A DNA stretch of 64,000 nt from Gnomoniopsis sp. IMI 355080 (taxonomy: Eukaryota > Ascomycota > Sordariomycetes > Diaporthales > Gnomoniaceae), in NCBI GenBank assembly GCA_027946555.1, contig JAPEVC010000011.1, positions 186,001 to 250,000 of the forward strand, written 5' to 3'. The position numbers and the translations under genes are program-made. This document shows positions 31,697 through 44,051 of this stretch, piece by piece. A model generated the notes under the pieces. That model saw only the letters and a program-made list of their open reading frames with translations. It did not search any database and was not told the origin of the DNA. Position 1 is the first letter of the stretch; each line of letters opens with the position of its first letter.

Positions 31697-34600
31697 ATGC
31701 CTCCGTATGGGTACGATCCTCCGTACATCCGTCGCGGGGGCGCGAGCGCGCAAAACAATTCTCAAAATCCGCCGGAGCTCACTACCTGGAAGCACGAGCT
31801 TGCTAAATCGGTGAAGGACATAGAGGCATACGGCAATTTTGCGACTTCCAAGACATATACCACGTTTTCCAATCCAGGTTTGGAAGTGGCGGATGTGAAG
31901 ATTCCATTGCCTCTGCCGGATCTCTACGCCGAGCAAATCAAGGCGGTTGCTAGATCAGCACCTTTCGGGAGAGGTGATGAGACTGTTGTATGTGGGCTGT
32001 ACGATACTGTGGGGCCAGATGTCTGCCCTTTCCCCAGATGCTGCATCGAGAGGTTCTGGACCGCTTAGGCAAACTTCTCTTGATCGCTGCCCGAGACTGG
32101 TTACTTTGTTACATTAGGCGTGTTCCAAGACAATGGCTATAAGCATTAACTGATCAAGTTCTCCAGGTTGACCACTCAGTCCGTCTCACTTGGGAACTCA
32201 ATCATGACGAGTTTCGTATCACGAATCCTTCTTGGCAGGCCTTCCTCGACCGTCTTACCCAAGATGCTGCAGCTGGCCTCGGCCTAAAGCCGGACGAAAT
32301 CCGCATTGAGCCCTACAAGCTCCTCCTTTATGAGAGAGGGTCCTTTTTCAAACCGCACAAGGACTCCGAGAAGACTTCAGGAATGATTGGGAGCATGATC
32401 GTGTGTCTACCATCACCACACGAGGGAGGAGACGTCCATTTGTCCCATGCGGGCAGCAAGTCCGTCTTTGCCACAGCGCCGTCGTCCGCCTTTGACCTGA
32501 AGGTATTGGCGTGGTACTCGGACGTCACTCACGAGGTGAAGGAGGTGACTTCGGGCCATCGTCTAGCGCTGACGTTCAATATGATTCAGACATCCGCGTC
32601 CGGGAAATCAGGAAGCTTTTTCGTTCAACAGCAGCTTCAGCTGCGGGGCTTGATGGAGCGATGGCAGCAAAGATTTTCCAATTTGGAGCGTCTGGTGATT
32701 TTCACAGACCACAAGTATACCCCGCAGAGCCTATCAGCAAACAATATGATGAAAACATTGAAAGGACGCGACAGAGCTGTCTTGGAAAGTCTGCGCAGTG
32801 TCTGTGCCGACATTGGTATATATATTTTCCTTGCGAATGTGGAAAAGAAGAGCAGCGATTTGTATGGCGATGACCTTGACTCTGAGGAGGACGATGATAT
32901 CGGCATCTGGATGGAGCTTCTTTGCGACCTCAAGGGCAAGGAACTAGCGAGAGATGTTGCAATGGATGAGACGGACATTCTTGGCCCAATCCATACCAAG
33001 GGAGACACCCTGACGAGACGGAGGAGGGCGAGTTCACAGGCAATGAGAGTCAGCCTACCATGTACAGATATCACAACTCCGTACGTTTCAGTCCTCTTCT
33101 CCTACCCCTCTATGCTTTTTGCCTGACTTGCCTTCGATTTTCCGAAGCTGACACGTAACTTCAGGCCATTGTTCTGATACCATGGGACAAGCTGTATACA
33201 ATTCTTGACCATATCAATACTGTGGCCTTGACTTCGCTTGTGATGGAAAATTACATGAAAGATCACAAGGATCTGGCCCTCCGCGCCCACGCATCCGACT
33301 TTATGAGCAAGGCACTGTCCCTCGGTAACGCGGTCGGCATCCGCTCGATTGTGTTGACAATGGCGTGGACAACTAATAACGACGAATTATACCGCAACGC
33401 TATTCGCTCTTATACGGCGTCAGGCGAAGTACCAGACGATCTTGTCGAGAAGCTTGCTTCCTTGTTGAAGAAAACGCGGTCTGCTACCCGAGCCTCGGAG
33501 TGTCAAAGGCGGTGAGTCCTCTCTGTTGTCCTGCGTTCTTGACCGGCGAACACTAATCTCTGTCACTTAGCTGGTGGGAAGTGTTTCGTGCCCCCGTCAA
33601 TCTGACAAGCCTCTTTGCTGCAGCCGATAAATTTCCCACTCTTCTGGAGGAAGATGATGACAAGGCATCATTCAGGTCTTGGGCGACAACCTCAAAGCGA
33701 AGGATCCTAGAATCGAGGACTTCGCTAAGTGTCTCTGATCTCGACGGCGTCTTGGCTCTGGCTACCTCCTTGTGGGAAGATCGAGACTGGATCACTGGAC
33801 AGTGAGTCAATCCATACTTCGCGTTTGTTGTAACGAGACGCTGACATGTGTCTCTGTCAGACTGGTCTCAAAGCTTCAGGAATCTTCCAACAAAGCTCTT
33901 GTTGGCCAAGCCATTGAGATGTTGGTTGACAGGGACCGCGCCAATGTCATGCCGGGTGCCGAGAATATTGCCAAAGAAATTCTGGGCTCTCAGCTCCCGA
34001 GCCTGTGTCTCGGGAAAGTAGACTGGCTCAAAGGCCATTTGTTGAACAAAGACTCAGTTGTTGAGTCGGACCGTTTCCTTCGACTCATTGAGGTGTGTCT
34101 GGAGTGCGACTGGGTGCAAGAAACCACCGAGCTCTTGAGGCTGAGCTATGAGCATCTCAAGCAACGAGACAGTGAAACCCCACAACTCGAAGCCCACGTC
34201 ATCAACCATATGACCAGTATCGGTAATATTGGGCCTTCGTTTGTCTGTCAATTGGCAGAATTATCGCAAAATCCACTCGCGCCGTTCATCGAGCCCCAGC
34301 GGAAGCTCATTGAGCACATTATACGCAACTACATAGTAGGGAAACCTCCAGTGCCCCCACCACAGCCCGAAGGGTGGACCTTCAAGCCAGGAGGCTGTAA
34401 ACCCCTCCGGGCATGGGGCGGGGCGCCATGTGACATATGCCAACCGTTGGATGAATTCCTCGTGGACCCTGATCGGCAGACAGGAGAATTCTGCGATACT
34501 GTAAACCGCCGGCGCCACATTGAGAAGCAACTCCCCAGGCATCTTTTCCTCTGCACCACGGATCCGCATGGACGCGGTGGTCGCCATTGTCAGACGCTGG

Positions 34601-34890
34601 TTGTGACCAAGCGAATGAAAGGTGGCGACCATGTAGCCATAATGGAGTTATACAACGGAGATATTCAAAGACTCAGGAAGAAGGTCGAACATTTGCGTAC
34701 GGACAGTTTCCGCAATATACTCGGCGACGATTTATACCGGGAGCTTATCCTGATGGATCGATTGCCTGGCTCCCAGGCCGCCCGTACCGCGGGAAGTATC
34801 CCACAAGCTGTCGCTGGTATCAAGAGGGAGGCTGAGGATGATGGCATGCTGCCACCTGCTACGAGGCGCTACTATAATGGCCATGGATGA
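31697..34890 (+). CDS. Large 2-oxoglutarate/Fe(II) oxygenase-domain protein, with an apparent frameshift
   Basis: Exons 31697-31987, 32167-33080, 33165-33511, 33571-33801 and 33861-34890 total 2813 bases, one short of 938 codons. The N-terminal third is a prolyl-hydroxylase-like oxygenase: YKLLLYERGSFFKPHKDSEK supplies the HxD metal pair, and THEVKEVTSGHRLALTF supplies the distal His and the Arg for 2-oxoglutarate. The C-terminal two thirds are helical and unassigned, with WWEVFRAPVNLTSLF and a late Cys/His cluster (ending in LFLCTTDPHGRGGRHCQT). Around 33003-33013 the reading must step from GPIHTKGDT to DETEEGEFTGNESQ. The second frame then joins correctly to the next exon (YRYHNS|AIVLIPW), while the first does not. 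One base seems missing in ACACCCTGAC. Either the gene is newly inactivated, the base is a sequencing error, or a cryptic intron exists. Confidence 0.6.
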
Positions 34891-35069
34891 ACCGTATAAC
34901 TGAGCAAGGGTTCAACACGAGTTATGCCGAGTGATGGTACTTTCTCCGTCAGAACCGATAGTATAATTTCGGTTGAACCTCTAATTGTCTCGCGCTATAG
35001 CCCAGGAACTCGTACCCTTGGAACTAGACAGAGACAACTGAGTGTTGCCGGGGAATGTATTGATGTACC

Positions 35070-36764
35070 CTAGCGGCCACGATTACCTCGTCCCCTGTTA
35101 CCACCGCGACCTCTACCACCACCTCCACCACGCCTTACATTGTAGTTGATCCTGACCAGCGGGCTCTCCGCCATCTCAGTTCCACTCAGCTCATGACGCT
35201 TCTTCTCGTCCTGTCCTGCTTTCCAGCATTGAAAGGCATCTTCGGGTTGCATGCCCCTCAGTTGCGGTATCCAGGCAGTAATGTATTGTCCCTTGGGATC
35301 GTAGTCATCGGCCTGTTTAACAGGATTGAATTTACGCCCTCCTCCGCCCTCACGAGGGTCATTACCCACGCCAGCAACGTATTGCCAGTTGCCCCAGTTG
35401 CTGGAGACATCGTGGTCCACCAGTGCGCACTCATACCATTCCGCTCCTAGCCGCCAATCAAGACCAAGGTGTTTCGACAGATAACTCGCCACATTTTGCC
35501 TGGCACGGTTGCTCGTCCAGCCTGTGAGGAACAACTCCCTCATACTAGCATCCACCAGACCTGTGCCCGTGGTGCCCTCAAGCCAGCGGCGTAGCTTTTC
35601 TTTATCATAGCCCCATCTAGCCTGATGATCCTCGCGGAATCCCGACGCACGAAATAGTCGCGGCCCAAACTTTCGCGTACATAGACGCATATAGTCACGC
35701 CACAGTAGCTCAAAGCGCATCCAGCCTGTGCCCTTGTTCTCGCCCTTGCCGTACCCTTCGGCCCCTTTGCACTCTTCCAATTGCCCCTCCTCGAATGCAA
35801 CGAGAGCACTGTGGACCTCTCGCGCAGTGATACAGCCAAGTGCCAGCCACGCGGAGAGCTTGCTGCTGAAATCGAGTCCGAGAAGCCCGTTGCGCGTGTC
35901 TTTGTACTTCGTCATGGAGCCAGTTGCGAGCAGGTGAATGAGGCGAGCGTGGCCGGATGTGGAGCCACCTGTAAAGGGGTGGGCGGATTGCACGCCGTCT
36001 TTAGGCATCTGGGGCGGGTTTTGAAGTCCAAGTGATGGGTCGAGGGGTTTGTGAAGGGCTTGGATAAGAGAGTCAAGGCTGGTTGGCATCTCAAACGGAG
36101 AGGCCTGTGGCGGGATCTGTGCAGGCAGTGGGAGAAGGGTCTTTGGAGCTGGGAGAACTTTGCGTGGTGCTTCCCTCAGTGGCTCGACCATCTTCCTGTA
36201 TTCGGTGAAGACGTCCGGTAATTGTTTGGGATTGTGAAAAGGTATGTCATCGTCATCGATGAGATACTTCTCGTCCTTCCACAATTTAAATTTCAGTCCA
36301 GCGTCTTCTACAGCCCTTTTGACGCTTCTCTCCTCTCGCTTCTCTTCCACCCCTTCCTCGCTCGTCATCCACACCTCACCAACCTCCGTTCCCATCTTCT
36401 CAAGGAGGTCCCGGACAACATCGCCGACCATCCCCACTCGTAATTGAAGGCCGCTCCCGGCTTTCTCAAGCTGATCTTTTACGTCCCAACACGCCTCGGC
36501 CAAGAATTTGGCTCGGTGATGGCCACATCTCCAGAACCCTCCAACGGGACTGCGCGCTTCGGGATATGGAGATTTGGCCTGGCCTGTTGCCAAGAATCCT
36601 GATATCTCAATTTGATTTGCAGAGAATACATATATAGGTAAAAGGTGTGTAAAAGGTCGGTGTGATTGTGAGGCTAGCTTCGAGACCTCGTGCAAAATGG
36701 GATTATCTCGCACCCGAAGGTCGCGGCGTAGAATGTAGATGAGGACTCGAGGGGTGGATGCCAT
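35070..36764 (-). CDS. DASH-type cryptochrome/photolyase
   Basis: Single exon on the minus strand, 564 residues from ATG 36764 (MASTPRVLIYILRRDLRVRD). The upstream in-frame codons lack an ATG. CRY-DASH proteins bind FAD and an antenna folate, repair UV-made pyrimidine dimers in single-stranded DNA and may sense blue light. The N-terminal photolyase domain covers about residues 6-180 (LIYILRRDLRVRDNPIL). The FAD domain follows with FTGGSTSGHARL, FSSKLSAWLALGCITAREV, RFELLWRDYMRLC, DASMRELFLTGWTSNRARQN, DWRLGAEWYECALVDHDVSS and NWGNWQYVAGVGNDPR, all typical. The end is an Arg/Gly-rich tail (RRGGGGGRGRGGNRGRG), a feature of fungal CRY-DASH proteins that suggests nucleic-acid binding. The carboxylesterase gene at 37313-39025 lies 548 bases upstream on the same strand. 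Confidence 0.93.
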   Translation of the reverse strand: MASTPRVLIYILRRDLRVRDNPILHEVSKLASQSHRPFTHLLPIYVFSANQIEISGFLATGQAKSPYPEARSPVGGFWRCGHHRAKFLAEACWDVKDQLEKAGSGLQLRVGMVGDVVRDLLEKMGTEVGEVWMTSEEGVEEKREERSVKRAVEDAGLKFKLWKDEKYLIDDDDIPFHNPKQLPDVFTEYRKMVEPLREAPRKVLPAPKTLLPLPAQIPPQASPFEMPTSLDSLIQALHKPLDPSLGLQNPPQMPKDGVQSAHPFTGGSTSGHARLIHLLATGSMTKYKDTRNGLLGLDFSSKLSAWLALGCITAREVHSALVAFEEGQLEECKGAEGYGKGENKGTGWMRFELLWRDYMRLCTRKFGPRLFRASGFREDHQARWGYDKEKLRRWLEGTTGTGLVDASMRELFLTGWTSNRARQNVASYLSKHLGLDWRLGAEWYECALVDHDVSSNWGNWQYVAGVGNDPREGGGGRKFNPVKQADDYDPKGQYITAWIPQLRGMQPEDAFQCWKAGQDEKKRHELSGTEMAESPLVRINYNVRRGGGGGRGRGGNRGRGNRGR

Positions 36765-37312
36765 CTCAAAATTCACTATTCCCGTATTTCGGCAAGAAGG
36801 TCTGTGTGATTGAAAATATTGAATAGGCAACCAAAAAGCGCTTCTCGAACTTTGTGCTACATTGGCGCTATCGAGTCGAGGACGTCATGCTTTGTACTTA
36901 CGGAGTACTTGGCCTTATCTCAGGTTCAGATGCTTCCATATTTAACAGTATGGCGCTCCGTGAAATGAATTATAAGGCAACTTTGCATCTCAAGGAAACC
37001 TATCATTTAGGGTTGTCCCGTTCCCAAGTATACCTAGGTAGTCATGTTTGGGAAGATGTTGGCCGTGTCCAGCGTCGACTGAAAATGTACAACTCCTAAA
37101 ACATTTGATTTCTCGCAGAGCGGAAAATTGTACAGTTACATTAAAGAAAATATATTTAAAATTTAAGTATATCCATCCCATTCTATAATCAGATAATGCC
37201 GCGATATATACGTCCACCGACGAAGGTAGTTGGCTATGTAGCGTACCTGAAGTGGCGTCTGTACTTCCAGCAGGTCTATGAAGCGCCAACCTGGACTGCA
37301 CATGCGTTCTGT
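36765..37312. other. Intergenic region with one palindromic motif copy
   Basis: Promoter side of the cryptochrome gene and 3' side of the carboxylesterase gene. TACCTAGGTA lies at 37031-37040. No coding sequence recognised. Confidence 0.5.
37031..37040. repeat. TACCTAGGTA palindrome copy 2
   Basis: Exact copy of the dispersed palindrome, about 270 bases upstream of the cryptochrome start codon. Confidence 0.8.
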
Positions 37313-39025
37313 TCAACAAACCCCGAAGACTTCGCAAACCAGCGCGGCGATGCTCACTTCAGCACAATTCGAATCGTACAGATCAGGAAGGGCAAGGTTC
37401 GTCCCAACAGAGTTATTGTAGGCAAGGCGAATGAGCGTCTCCTCGGCGGGCTCATATGTAGGCCACCCGCCCTCATACTCGCTGAGTCCATCCACAGGAT
37501 CTTTGGCGAAGGCAACCCACGCGCCTTGGATGTAGTTCGCCACCTCGACTTCTTCTGGGGTCGAGGCCGGCCTGGCGAACTCAGTTCCAAAGATCAGCGT
37601 CATCTCGGACCCGTGGTACGCACCTCCTTCCCAGCTGATGTTCGTGTTGGGGAAGATTCCATGGAAACGATACCGCCATGTGGGATTTCCCGCTGCAATG
37701 CTGAGATTAGCTCGTTCGCCGGCGAGGCAAGTGAATCCCGCCAGATTCATGTAATCCCAAAGATAGTCCGCATAGGTCACGTTTGATAGAGCGAGCTGCG
37801 TCTGCCAAGTCCCCGGCTCGTAGTCATTGCTGCCTAGCAACATCGGGATACTCGCAGGAGTCTGTTCGGCATAGTTGGCGAACACGGTAATGTTGTCTAC
37901 CGTAGGCCCAAAAGCGCTGAAGATGGCACTGAGGCCACTGCTCGGAACCGCGTTAAGGATTGTGTCATAGGGAAGAGCGCGCATGCACGCCAAGAGGGCC
38001 GTGGAGTTGGTCGTGGCATTGCCGCAACCAAGGGTCTCTGTGACTTCGTACCAATTCGTAGCTGATGTGGCCTCAGCGTAAGGAAGACCGCTCAGCTGCG
38101 TTGTTCCAGATTGTGCAATAAGGCCAGCTACAATTGGGTCTGAGGCGTAGGCGTAGCTGTAGTAGTCCACCGAGGCTGCGCCAGCTGATTGACCGAATAG
38201 AGTGATTCTCGTTGGATCTCCACCAAAGTTTGCAATGTTGTCCCGGACCCATTCTACGGCGAGACGCTGATCTAGAAAAGCCAGGTTGTTCGTCTCCTCT
38301 GGATTCCCTGGGAACCCCAAGATGGACACACGATAGCTGCCGCAAGAATCAGTACACAATTTGCAGAGTAAGGGAAGTAGTCTCTTACTTGAAAGTCACA
38401 ATGACAAGGTCCTCTTGATCCGCTAGACTACTTCCGTCTTGAATGGGCATGTTTGATGCAGTCCCACCGGTGAACCCTCCTCCATGTATGAAGACCATGA
38501 CAGCCTTTTGAGTCTCCCCTGACTGTGGTTTCGTCCATACATTCAAGTAGAGGCAATCCTCGCTGATCACTGCATCCGTTAAGCCAGGAACGCTGATTGT
38601 GTTGAACAGTTCAATTCCCACATCAGTGATGTTTGAGAATGCGATGGCCGCTGCGGAAGGCTCTATCGCTCCGGACGCAACTTGAGCGCATGCATTCCCC
38701 TGGGGCAGTCATCAGCTGGCGTATTGGGCATGAGTCTCCGACAACGACCACTTACATATCTTGCGCCGCTTAGCAATGAAGACCCGCTGTGTTTCTCAGG
38801 CGCCGCAAACCTGAGGTCTCCCACAGGGGGCTGTGCGAAGGGAATTCCAAGATATTCTGACACCTCCGAGTAATTTGTTGCTGCATGTCCGCTGATGGGT
38901 CCGCTACTAGTCTCAACTATTTGGCCGACTGTAAAATTAGAGCTGCTAGAGCAGCTCCTCTTGAGGTGCGGTGAGGCCCAAACAAGGGGCAAGATGGAAG
39001 CTGTGAAGAACGTGGAGGAAAGCAT
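37313..39025 (-). CDS. Secreted type B carboxylesterase/lipase
   Basis: Minus-strand exons 39025-38756, 38699-38389 and 38336-37313 give 534 residues. The protein is an alpha/beta-hydrolase of the type B carboxylesterase family that cleaves carboxylic esters. It opens with a signal peptide (MLSSTFFTASILPLVWASPH). Then come EYLGIPFAQPPVGDLRFAAP, SEDCLYLNVWTKP, the oxyanion-hole VFIHGGGFTGGTA, and NFGGDPTRITLFGQSAGAAS with the nucleophile Ser at about 244. GGAYHGSEM carries the likely catalytic His. The last intron join gives VTFNYRVSILGFPG, matching the family. Several Asn-x-Ser/Thr sites suggest glycosylation. The full length matches secreted fungal members. The substrate is unknown; no polyketide, terpene or peptide synthetase genes lie nearby. 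Confidence 0.92.
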
Positions 39026-39769
39026 ATTGATGCTATTTGGACGGGCCTAAGAACTGTAGATGGCCATGAGAGATAGGTCCATCGAGGTAGAAAGAGAACA
39101 TTGATATGTTGATACAACTTACTTTTGTAAACATCTTTGATGATCCCGGTCACTCGTGTTCTAAGTCGGTTACGGGGCTTAAATGAAATTACTTTATCAT
39201 CCTTACTGGGGCCTGATCCTTCGGAAATCTGTTTCTGGTTAGAACGGCTTACGCACTCTCAGCTGCTGTGTCTATTATTCACGTGCATTGCGCGGACGTG
39301 CATCTTGTATCCTTTCTTGGTAAGTGCCTCGGAAGGAAGCCTAGATGTCTCGCACTGCCTCAATTCCCTCCGTCCCTTGCATTCCCGTGCAGACTTAGTG
39401 GAATCTCACGAGGACGAGAACGAGAACGATGTTGCTGATAATCCACTGTTTTTCAACTAAAAGCAGGAATCGAACATTTAGTCGATTTATGGTCGAGGGG
39501 GACTCGGGGATATCGTGTTCGCTTCAACTGGAATTTGTCGGCTTTGACACCAGGCGCTGCTCGAATTCCCGCCCCATCGCAAGGAAGCTGTGGCTTGCGG
39601 AGTAGTCTCACAGACCAGTCGATATAGTCCTGAAAATAGGTATACAATGCCGCATCATGTGAGGGCATGCTTAAGTCTCCAGGTACCCAGTGTGTTCCGC
39701 TGTGTCTCGCGCGGAGCATCGTCCATCCTTTCCACCCGCGCCACTGCCCCGTCTAACCTTGATCCGAGT
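39026..39769. other. Intergenic region, no gene seen
   Basis: Promoter side of the carboxylesterase and 3' side of the Aim19-like gene. Plus-strand frames here overlap or abut the Aim19-like coding region and are not supported. Confidence 0.45.
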
Positions 39770-40376
39770 TCACTTCTTGCGCTTCTCCGCCAACGCGTTT
39801 TCGATCCCCCAGCGATCTCGCTCCTGCCTCTCAATTTTCTCGGCCTCCCGGTTACCCGTCGCATAAGTCCACCCACCGGCCAGTGTGTTAATGGTGCCAA
39901 GTCCCATTGCGCCGAGCCTCACTGCGCCGCGAGCCGTGAAACGCTGTCTCAGTGACGCGGGACGCCTCCGCGCTGCGAGTAAGACGTACAAACCGGACCA
40001 CGTTGCGTTGAGTGCGGCGGAGTCGATCTTGAAGCCCGCGATGTTGAGGTAGCTGGAGAACAGGAGCATGGGCGTAAAGAGCAGCATGGGCAGCTTCTGG
40101 AAAGGGCGGAAGTGCAGGGCTGTTATGAGCGTTGCCAAGCCCATGGGCGGCATAGAGGACTCTGCGAGAAGTTAGAATATAGAAGATCTAGTTTGCCGTG
40201 AGATAGATGTGGAGATAGGGGGGAGCAGCTATGTGTGCTACTGTTGAAGGGGAGGAGGACTCAGGATCGCGTGCAAGTATTCGAGCAAGCGAGAGGAAGG
40301 GGTTTGACATACGGCCCCAGCCCTGCAAAGTTGAGAGAAGAGCCCTTGAGGGTTCTGGCTTGTCCGAGCTCGCCAT
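39770..40376 (-). CDS. Aim19-like mitochondrial membrane protein
   Basis: Minus-strand exons 40376-40313 and 40161-39770 (151-base intron, GTATGT donor) give 151 residues; the join reads GWGQSSMPPMGLATLITALH. The pattern resembles fungal Aim19, an integral mitochondrial membrane protein of unknown role whose loss alters mitochondrial inheritance in yeast. Hydrophobic segments include MGLATLITALHF, LPMLLFTPMLLFSSYLNIAG, LNATWSGLYVLLAA and LGAMGLGTINTLAGGW. The C-terminus is charged (EAEKIERQERDRWGIENALA then KRKK). A start at 40153 would lose the first 22 residues. The family assignment is from overall layout rather than a sharp motif, hence moderate confidence. Confidence 0.65.
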
Positions 40377-43300
40377 GCTTTGCGTAGAGGTTTAAGTGTG
40401 ATAGTTGTTGAAGATCTTTAAAAATGCTTTGTCGCTCTCATGGACTTTTTTCCCCGGGTTCGCGGTGACGTCGTGTGGATTTGGCGAATATCGCTTAGTC
40501 ATCGGATCAACCTCACCTCTACTTTACTACCTAAGTACCTACCACTGACCAGATAGGAACCTTGAACTCGCCTGGCTAACCGTACTTTCTTGGAGTATTT
40601 GCGGTGTATCAGCTGGAAACATTCAAGGAGAAGAATTAGAACGGAATTGAAAAATTTGGACTGACGAGAGAACTAGAGGAACCTCAGGGAATCCAAAAGG
40701 CCATGGGATTGTACCAAAGACTAAACGAAGAAAACAGTAACGGTTGACCACAAACGGTTTGAATTGTCGTCCACTTCTGCGATAATTACAAATGTATAAC
40801 AGAAGCCGATACTGTAAGTGCAGGCACCACCTAGCCAACGCTCGAGCTAAGCTTCGGACACGCCATTCTCTTCTTCACTTGCTCCAGGGCTTGTAGCATC
40901 AAAACGCAGACACAAAAAAATAAAAAATAAAAATGAATAAATGTAAAGTTCTTGGAATTAGACCGACTTCACGAAAGTTGATGGTACGCCCCAGAAATGA
41001 ATGTCTCGTCTGGCCTAGCCTGGTTGTCAAGTTCATGTCGCGTTCCGTCAGCACGAGCGTCAGATACAAGGTTCCATTGGGAAGCCCGTCATGGCCATCG
41101 ACGGAAGTAGAGTTGACATATTCAGACGTAAAGTTTCGTCTCTAGCGTCTTTCAAATTACCAGAAAATCACAAGAATAACCAAAAGACAGAAGACAGCAA
41201 TTGATGTGGCGATTCCTGCTGCTGCACCTGTCGAAATCTATTGGTGTTTCGAGAGAGGCTTTTAGCTTGTTGTTCGGAATTCGCTCAGACTGGTGGATGA
41301 TGTCGCATCGGCTGTCGGCCATATAATCTGGACCATCGATGCGAAGATTGTCACAGAGCTGAAGTTTGTTAATTTGTTGTGTGAGTCTTAGTGGAGCCTT
41401 CCACTGTCGCTGTCGTCAGACATGCCTCCTAGTGTCCTACAGGGCAGAACAGACCAGGAAAGTATATCCCAATTATACGTCCTGTGCTGGCGACTGATAG
41501 ACCACTATTTCACGGTGTCCAGCAGGCCGCGTCATCCAGACAGTCCTCATAGACCACTATGGAAGGGATCAGGTCGTCATTGGTTTGGCTGATGAGGTAG
41601 GAACAAGACCCAGAGAACCAGCCATCGTTTCCCTTGACAAAAACCGGCGTACCTCAAGATTTAGGTGCGATGAAGACGGTTTTTAATGGCCCAAAATTGG
41701 TACCTAGGTACGTGAGACCGTGTCGTCGCTGTGATGGAATATGCCATGGTAGGTACAATTGCTCACTATAGTCTTCTGTGGCTCGTTTAAATTTGATTCA
41801 ACGAGACTGGGACCTGAGCCAACGAGGTCCGCAGCCGTTTTGTTGTAGCTGATATGAGTAGAAACTGGGTTCGTGGTATCCTCCAGTATAGGTAGCTATA
41901 CTAGAGGTGACTCTGGAATTCCATTCAAAGACGGCATAGGGATTGGTCTCTTGAATCCTCGCCGAACAGCGGACCTGGGGTGAAAGGCAACTTGTCAGCG
42001 CTAAATTTTAAATCGGACAATATGTTCACGGATGCACTACCGAAATTGAGAAGGCCCTGAGAGTAGAAAATAGTTGAAGAAGTTCCGGTCTCCTTGTGGG
42101 CATACGTGAATAGTAGAAACAAGAATCACAAATACAAACGTGAAATAGGTAACCTTCCATATTTATACACTGAGAGTGTCGAGAACAAAGGAGATATCAG
42201 CACTGAGTGATATAGTATTTTTCACAGTGATCCAAATCCAAGGTTTTCATGTACATAACATACCAATCTTGTCGGGTTAATAAGACTCTGAGATGGATTT
42301 TTTGGAGGACAATTGGATGCTAAAATACCGCAAAGTCGGAGCACAAATGGAGTTGTTGTGGTCCTCCACGAGAACCAAATTGATGATGCTTTAGCGAAAG
42401 CGCAGCGGCTTTCTGATATACGCTGTGACTTAGGTCCGGACATATTCAGGTGGTTACATCAAAGTCTAAGGGAAGATGACTTTATCCCTACTCCTGAACT
42501 GGTGGGATCAGGTCATACCTCCAGTCTAACCGCAGTGATCTCTACCTACCTAGATAGGCACCCTTCTCACACAATGTAATACAAGGTTTCAAAAGAGGTA
42601 CTCGAAATCGCTGCTGAAAAGGTGATTACTTCTGGGTTTCTGATCCTTGACTTGGCGTCTTGGACGATGGAAGCGATTGCGAATCTTGTTTGTAACAGAA
42701 GGGCGTAAGCTAGAGAGAGAGGAGCCAAGCCAACTTTGGTCAAGCTGCACGATCTCTCAGCGGCCGCCTTTCCAAACATTCCAGTCCGCATTTCACCTGC
42801 TTCAGATTGGTCGGTTTGGCGGTAGCTGCGGGATGGTACTCTTCGAGAGTAGTAGAATACTTCGCTTGGATGGGACGGCATGAGCATTCTTACCAACGAC
42901 GACTGCCACATTACGCCATTGCTTGCCCAAGCCAACGATTGCTTGATCGTACACTTGGATCTAGGCCGACACACCGAGGTCATGCCCACATCACTGCACT
43001 TACGTTACGCCCTTGTTATGGTGATTCCCGGATCCTAGACATGCCGCGGTTGCTAGGGACTGACGCATATAATATATTTGGGGTTTGAAGTTTTATATCT
43101 TGTAAATGCGATGTTCTGAAAGTGCCGTCCATGAATATCATGATGGACAAGTCCCATTTTTGCTAATGAGGCTGAGATTAGTCGTTATTCCCTGGTTAGT
43201 TACTTAATGTTTCGTGTAAGCCGGCTGGTGTTCACCAAGCTGCAAGACCAGTCTACCCAACCTCAGTAATTTTGCCAATATCTTGCGACTGAAGACTGTG

Positions 43301-44051
43301 GATAAGTCCGTGGGAGCTTATTGAATGGCCCGAGAGAGTTGTATGTAGGTATGTTTCGGATGAACAATCTGTGCGTCCGTACGAAGTTGGTGAAGTTGAC
43401 AATCAGGCTTGGCGATGACTAAGCCGGGTCCAGCGTCGCAGTCTTCGAACATGGATTCTTTCTGTCGAACCTTGGCTGTCTCCAGCGTAATGCACCTCTG
43501 TCCAGCATCGCCGGGGGTTGAAGAATAACATCTGCAAGTGTCGTTAATAGGACAAAGCACCATCATTCATTTGCTTGGGTGTATCTTCACATGTTTTAAC
43601 AAATCCGTTGTCTTGCATCCCATCGCTAGCCTGATCCTGGAAGCAGCCACACCCCGATTTCCCGGCCACCATATCAACAAGAAAACGCATCATCAACAAC
43701 GGCGACCGCCCTATCATTGTTTACCAACTGGGAACCATCACCAGACCAACCAGCAGCACCCATCACCCAGCCTTGGCCTCAGTTGCAGAGCCGCCTGCAC
43801 ACTCGGAGCGCTCGAGCCGACTGCTTCCAAACCTCCCGGGATCTCAAGCTTATCGAACGTCCAACTTTCCTATCGGCTTTCCAACTATTCCGTTGTATTA
43901 CCCTACCCATCCCTACTGACACCTGTCAACAACCACTGCGACACCCCATACAAGGCCCCAGCTATAGTTGCTGCTACAACAGAGACCTCCACTACCAGCC
44001 ACCGAACCCTCTCCTCTCCCAGAGTTATATCACTCGGCCAACCGGCGCACC
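40377..44051. other. Long gene-free stretch (3.7 kb)
   Basis: No convincing gene. Two frames have slightly protein-like composition, plus 42313-42579 (NGVVVVLHENQIDDALAKAQ) and minus 42989-42567, but neither has a recognised family or exon partners. One exact palindromic motif copy (41700-41711) and degenerate ones (about 40528 and 42544) are present. The last 500 bases, rich in CA and CT, look like the leader of the J-protein gene. Some of the stretch may be a further relic that has decayed beyond recognition. Confidence 0.4.
41700..41711. repeat. TACCTAGGTA palindrome copy 3
   Basis: Perfect 12-base palindrome GTACCTAGGTAC in gene-free DNA. Confidence 0.8.

Noticed and set aside
35070..39025. 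Secondary-metabolite gene cluster around the cryptochrome, carboxylesterase and oxygenases
   Set aside because: No polyketide, peptide or terpene synthase, transporter or cluster regulator is present; the esterase and cryptochrome are common standalone genes.
42567..42989. 140-residue minus-strand frame in the 40-44 kb gap
   Set aside because: No recognised motif, no splice partners, and it overlaps plus-strand frames of similar length; chance cannot be excluded.
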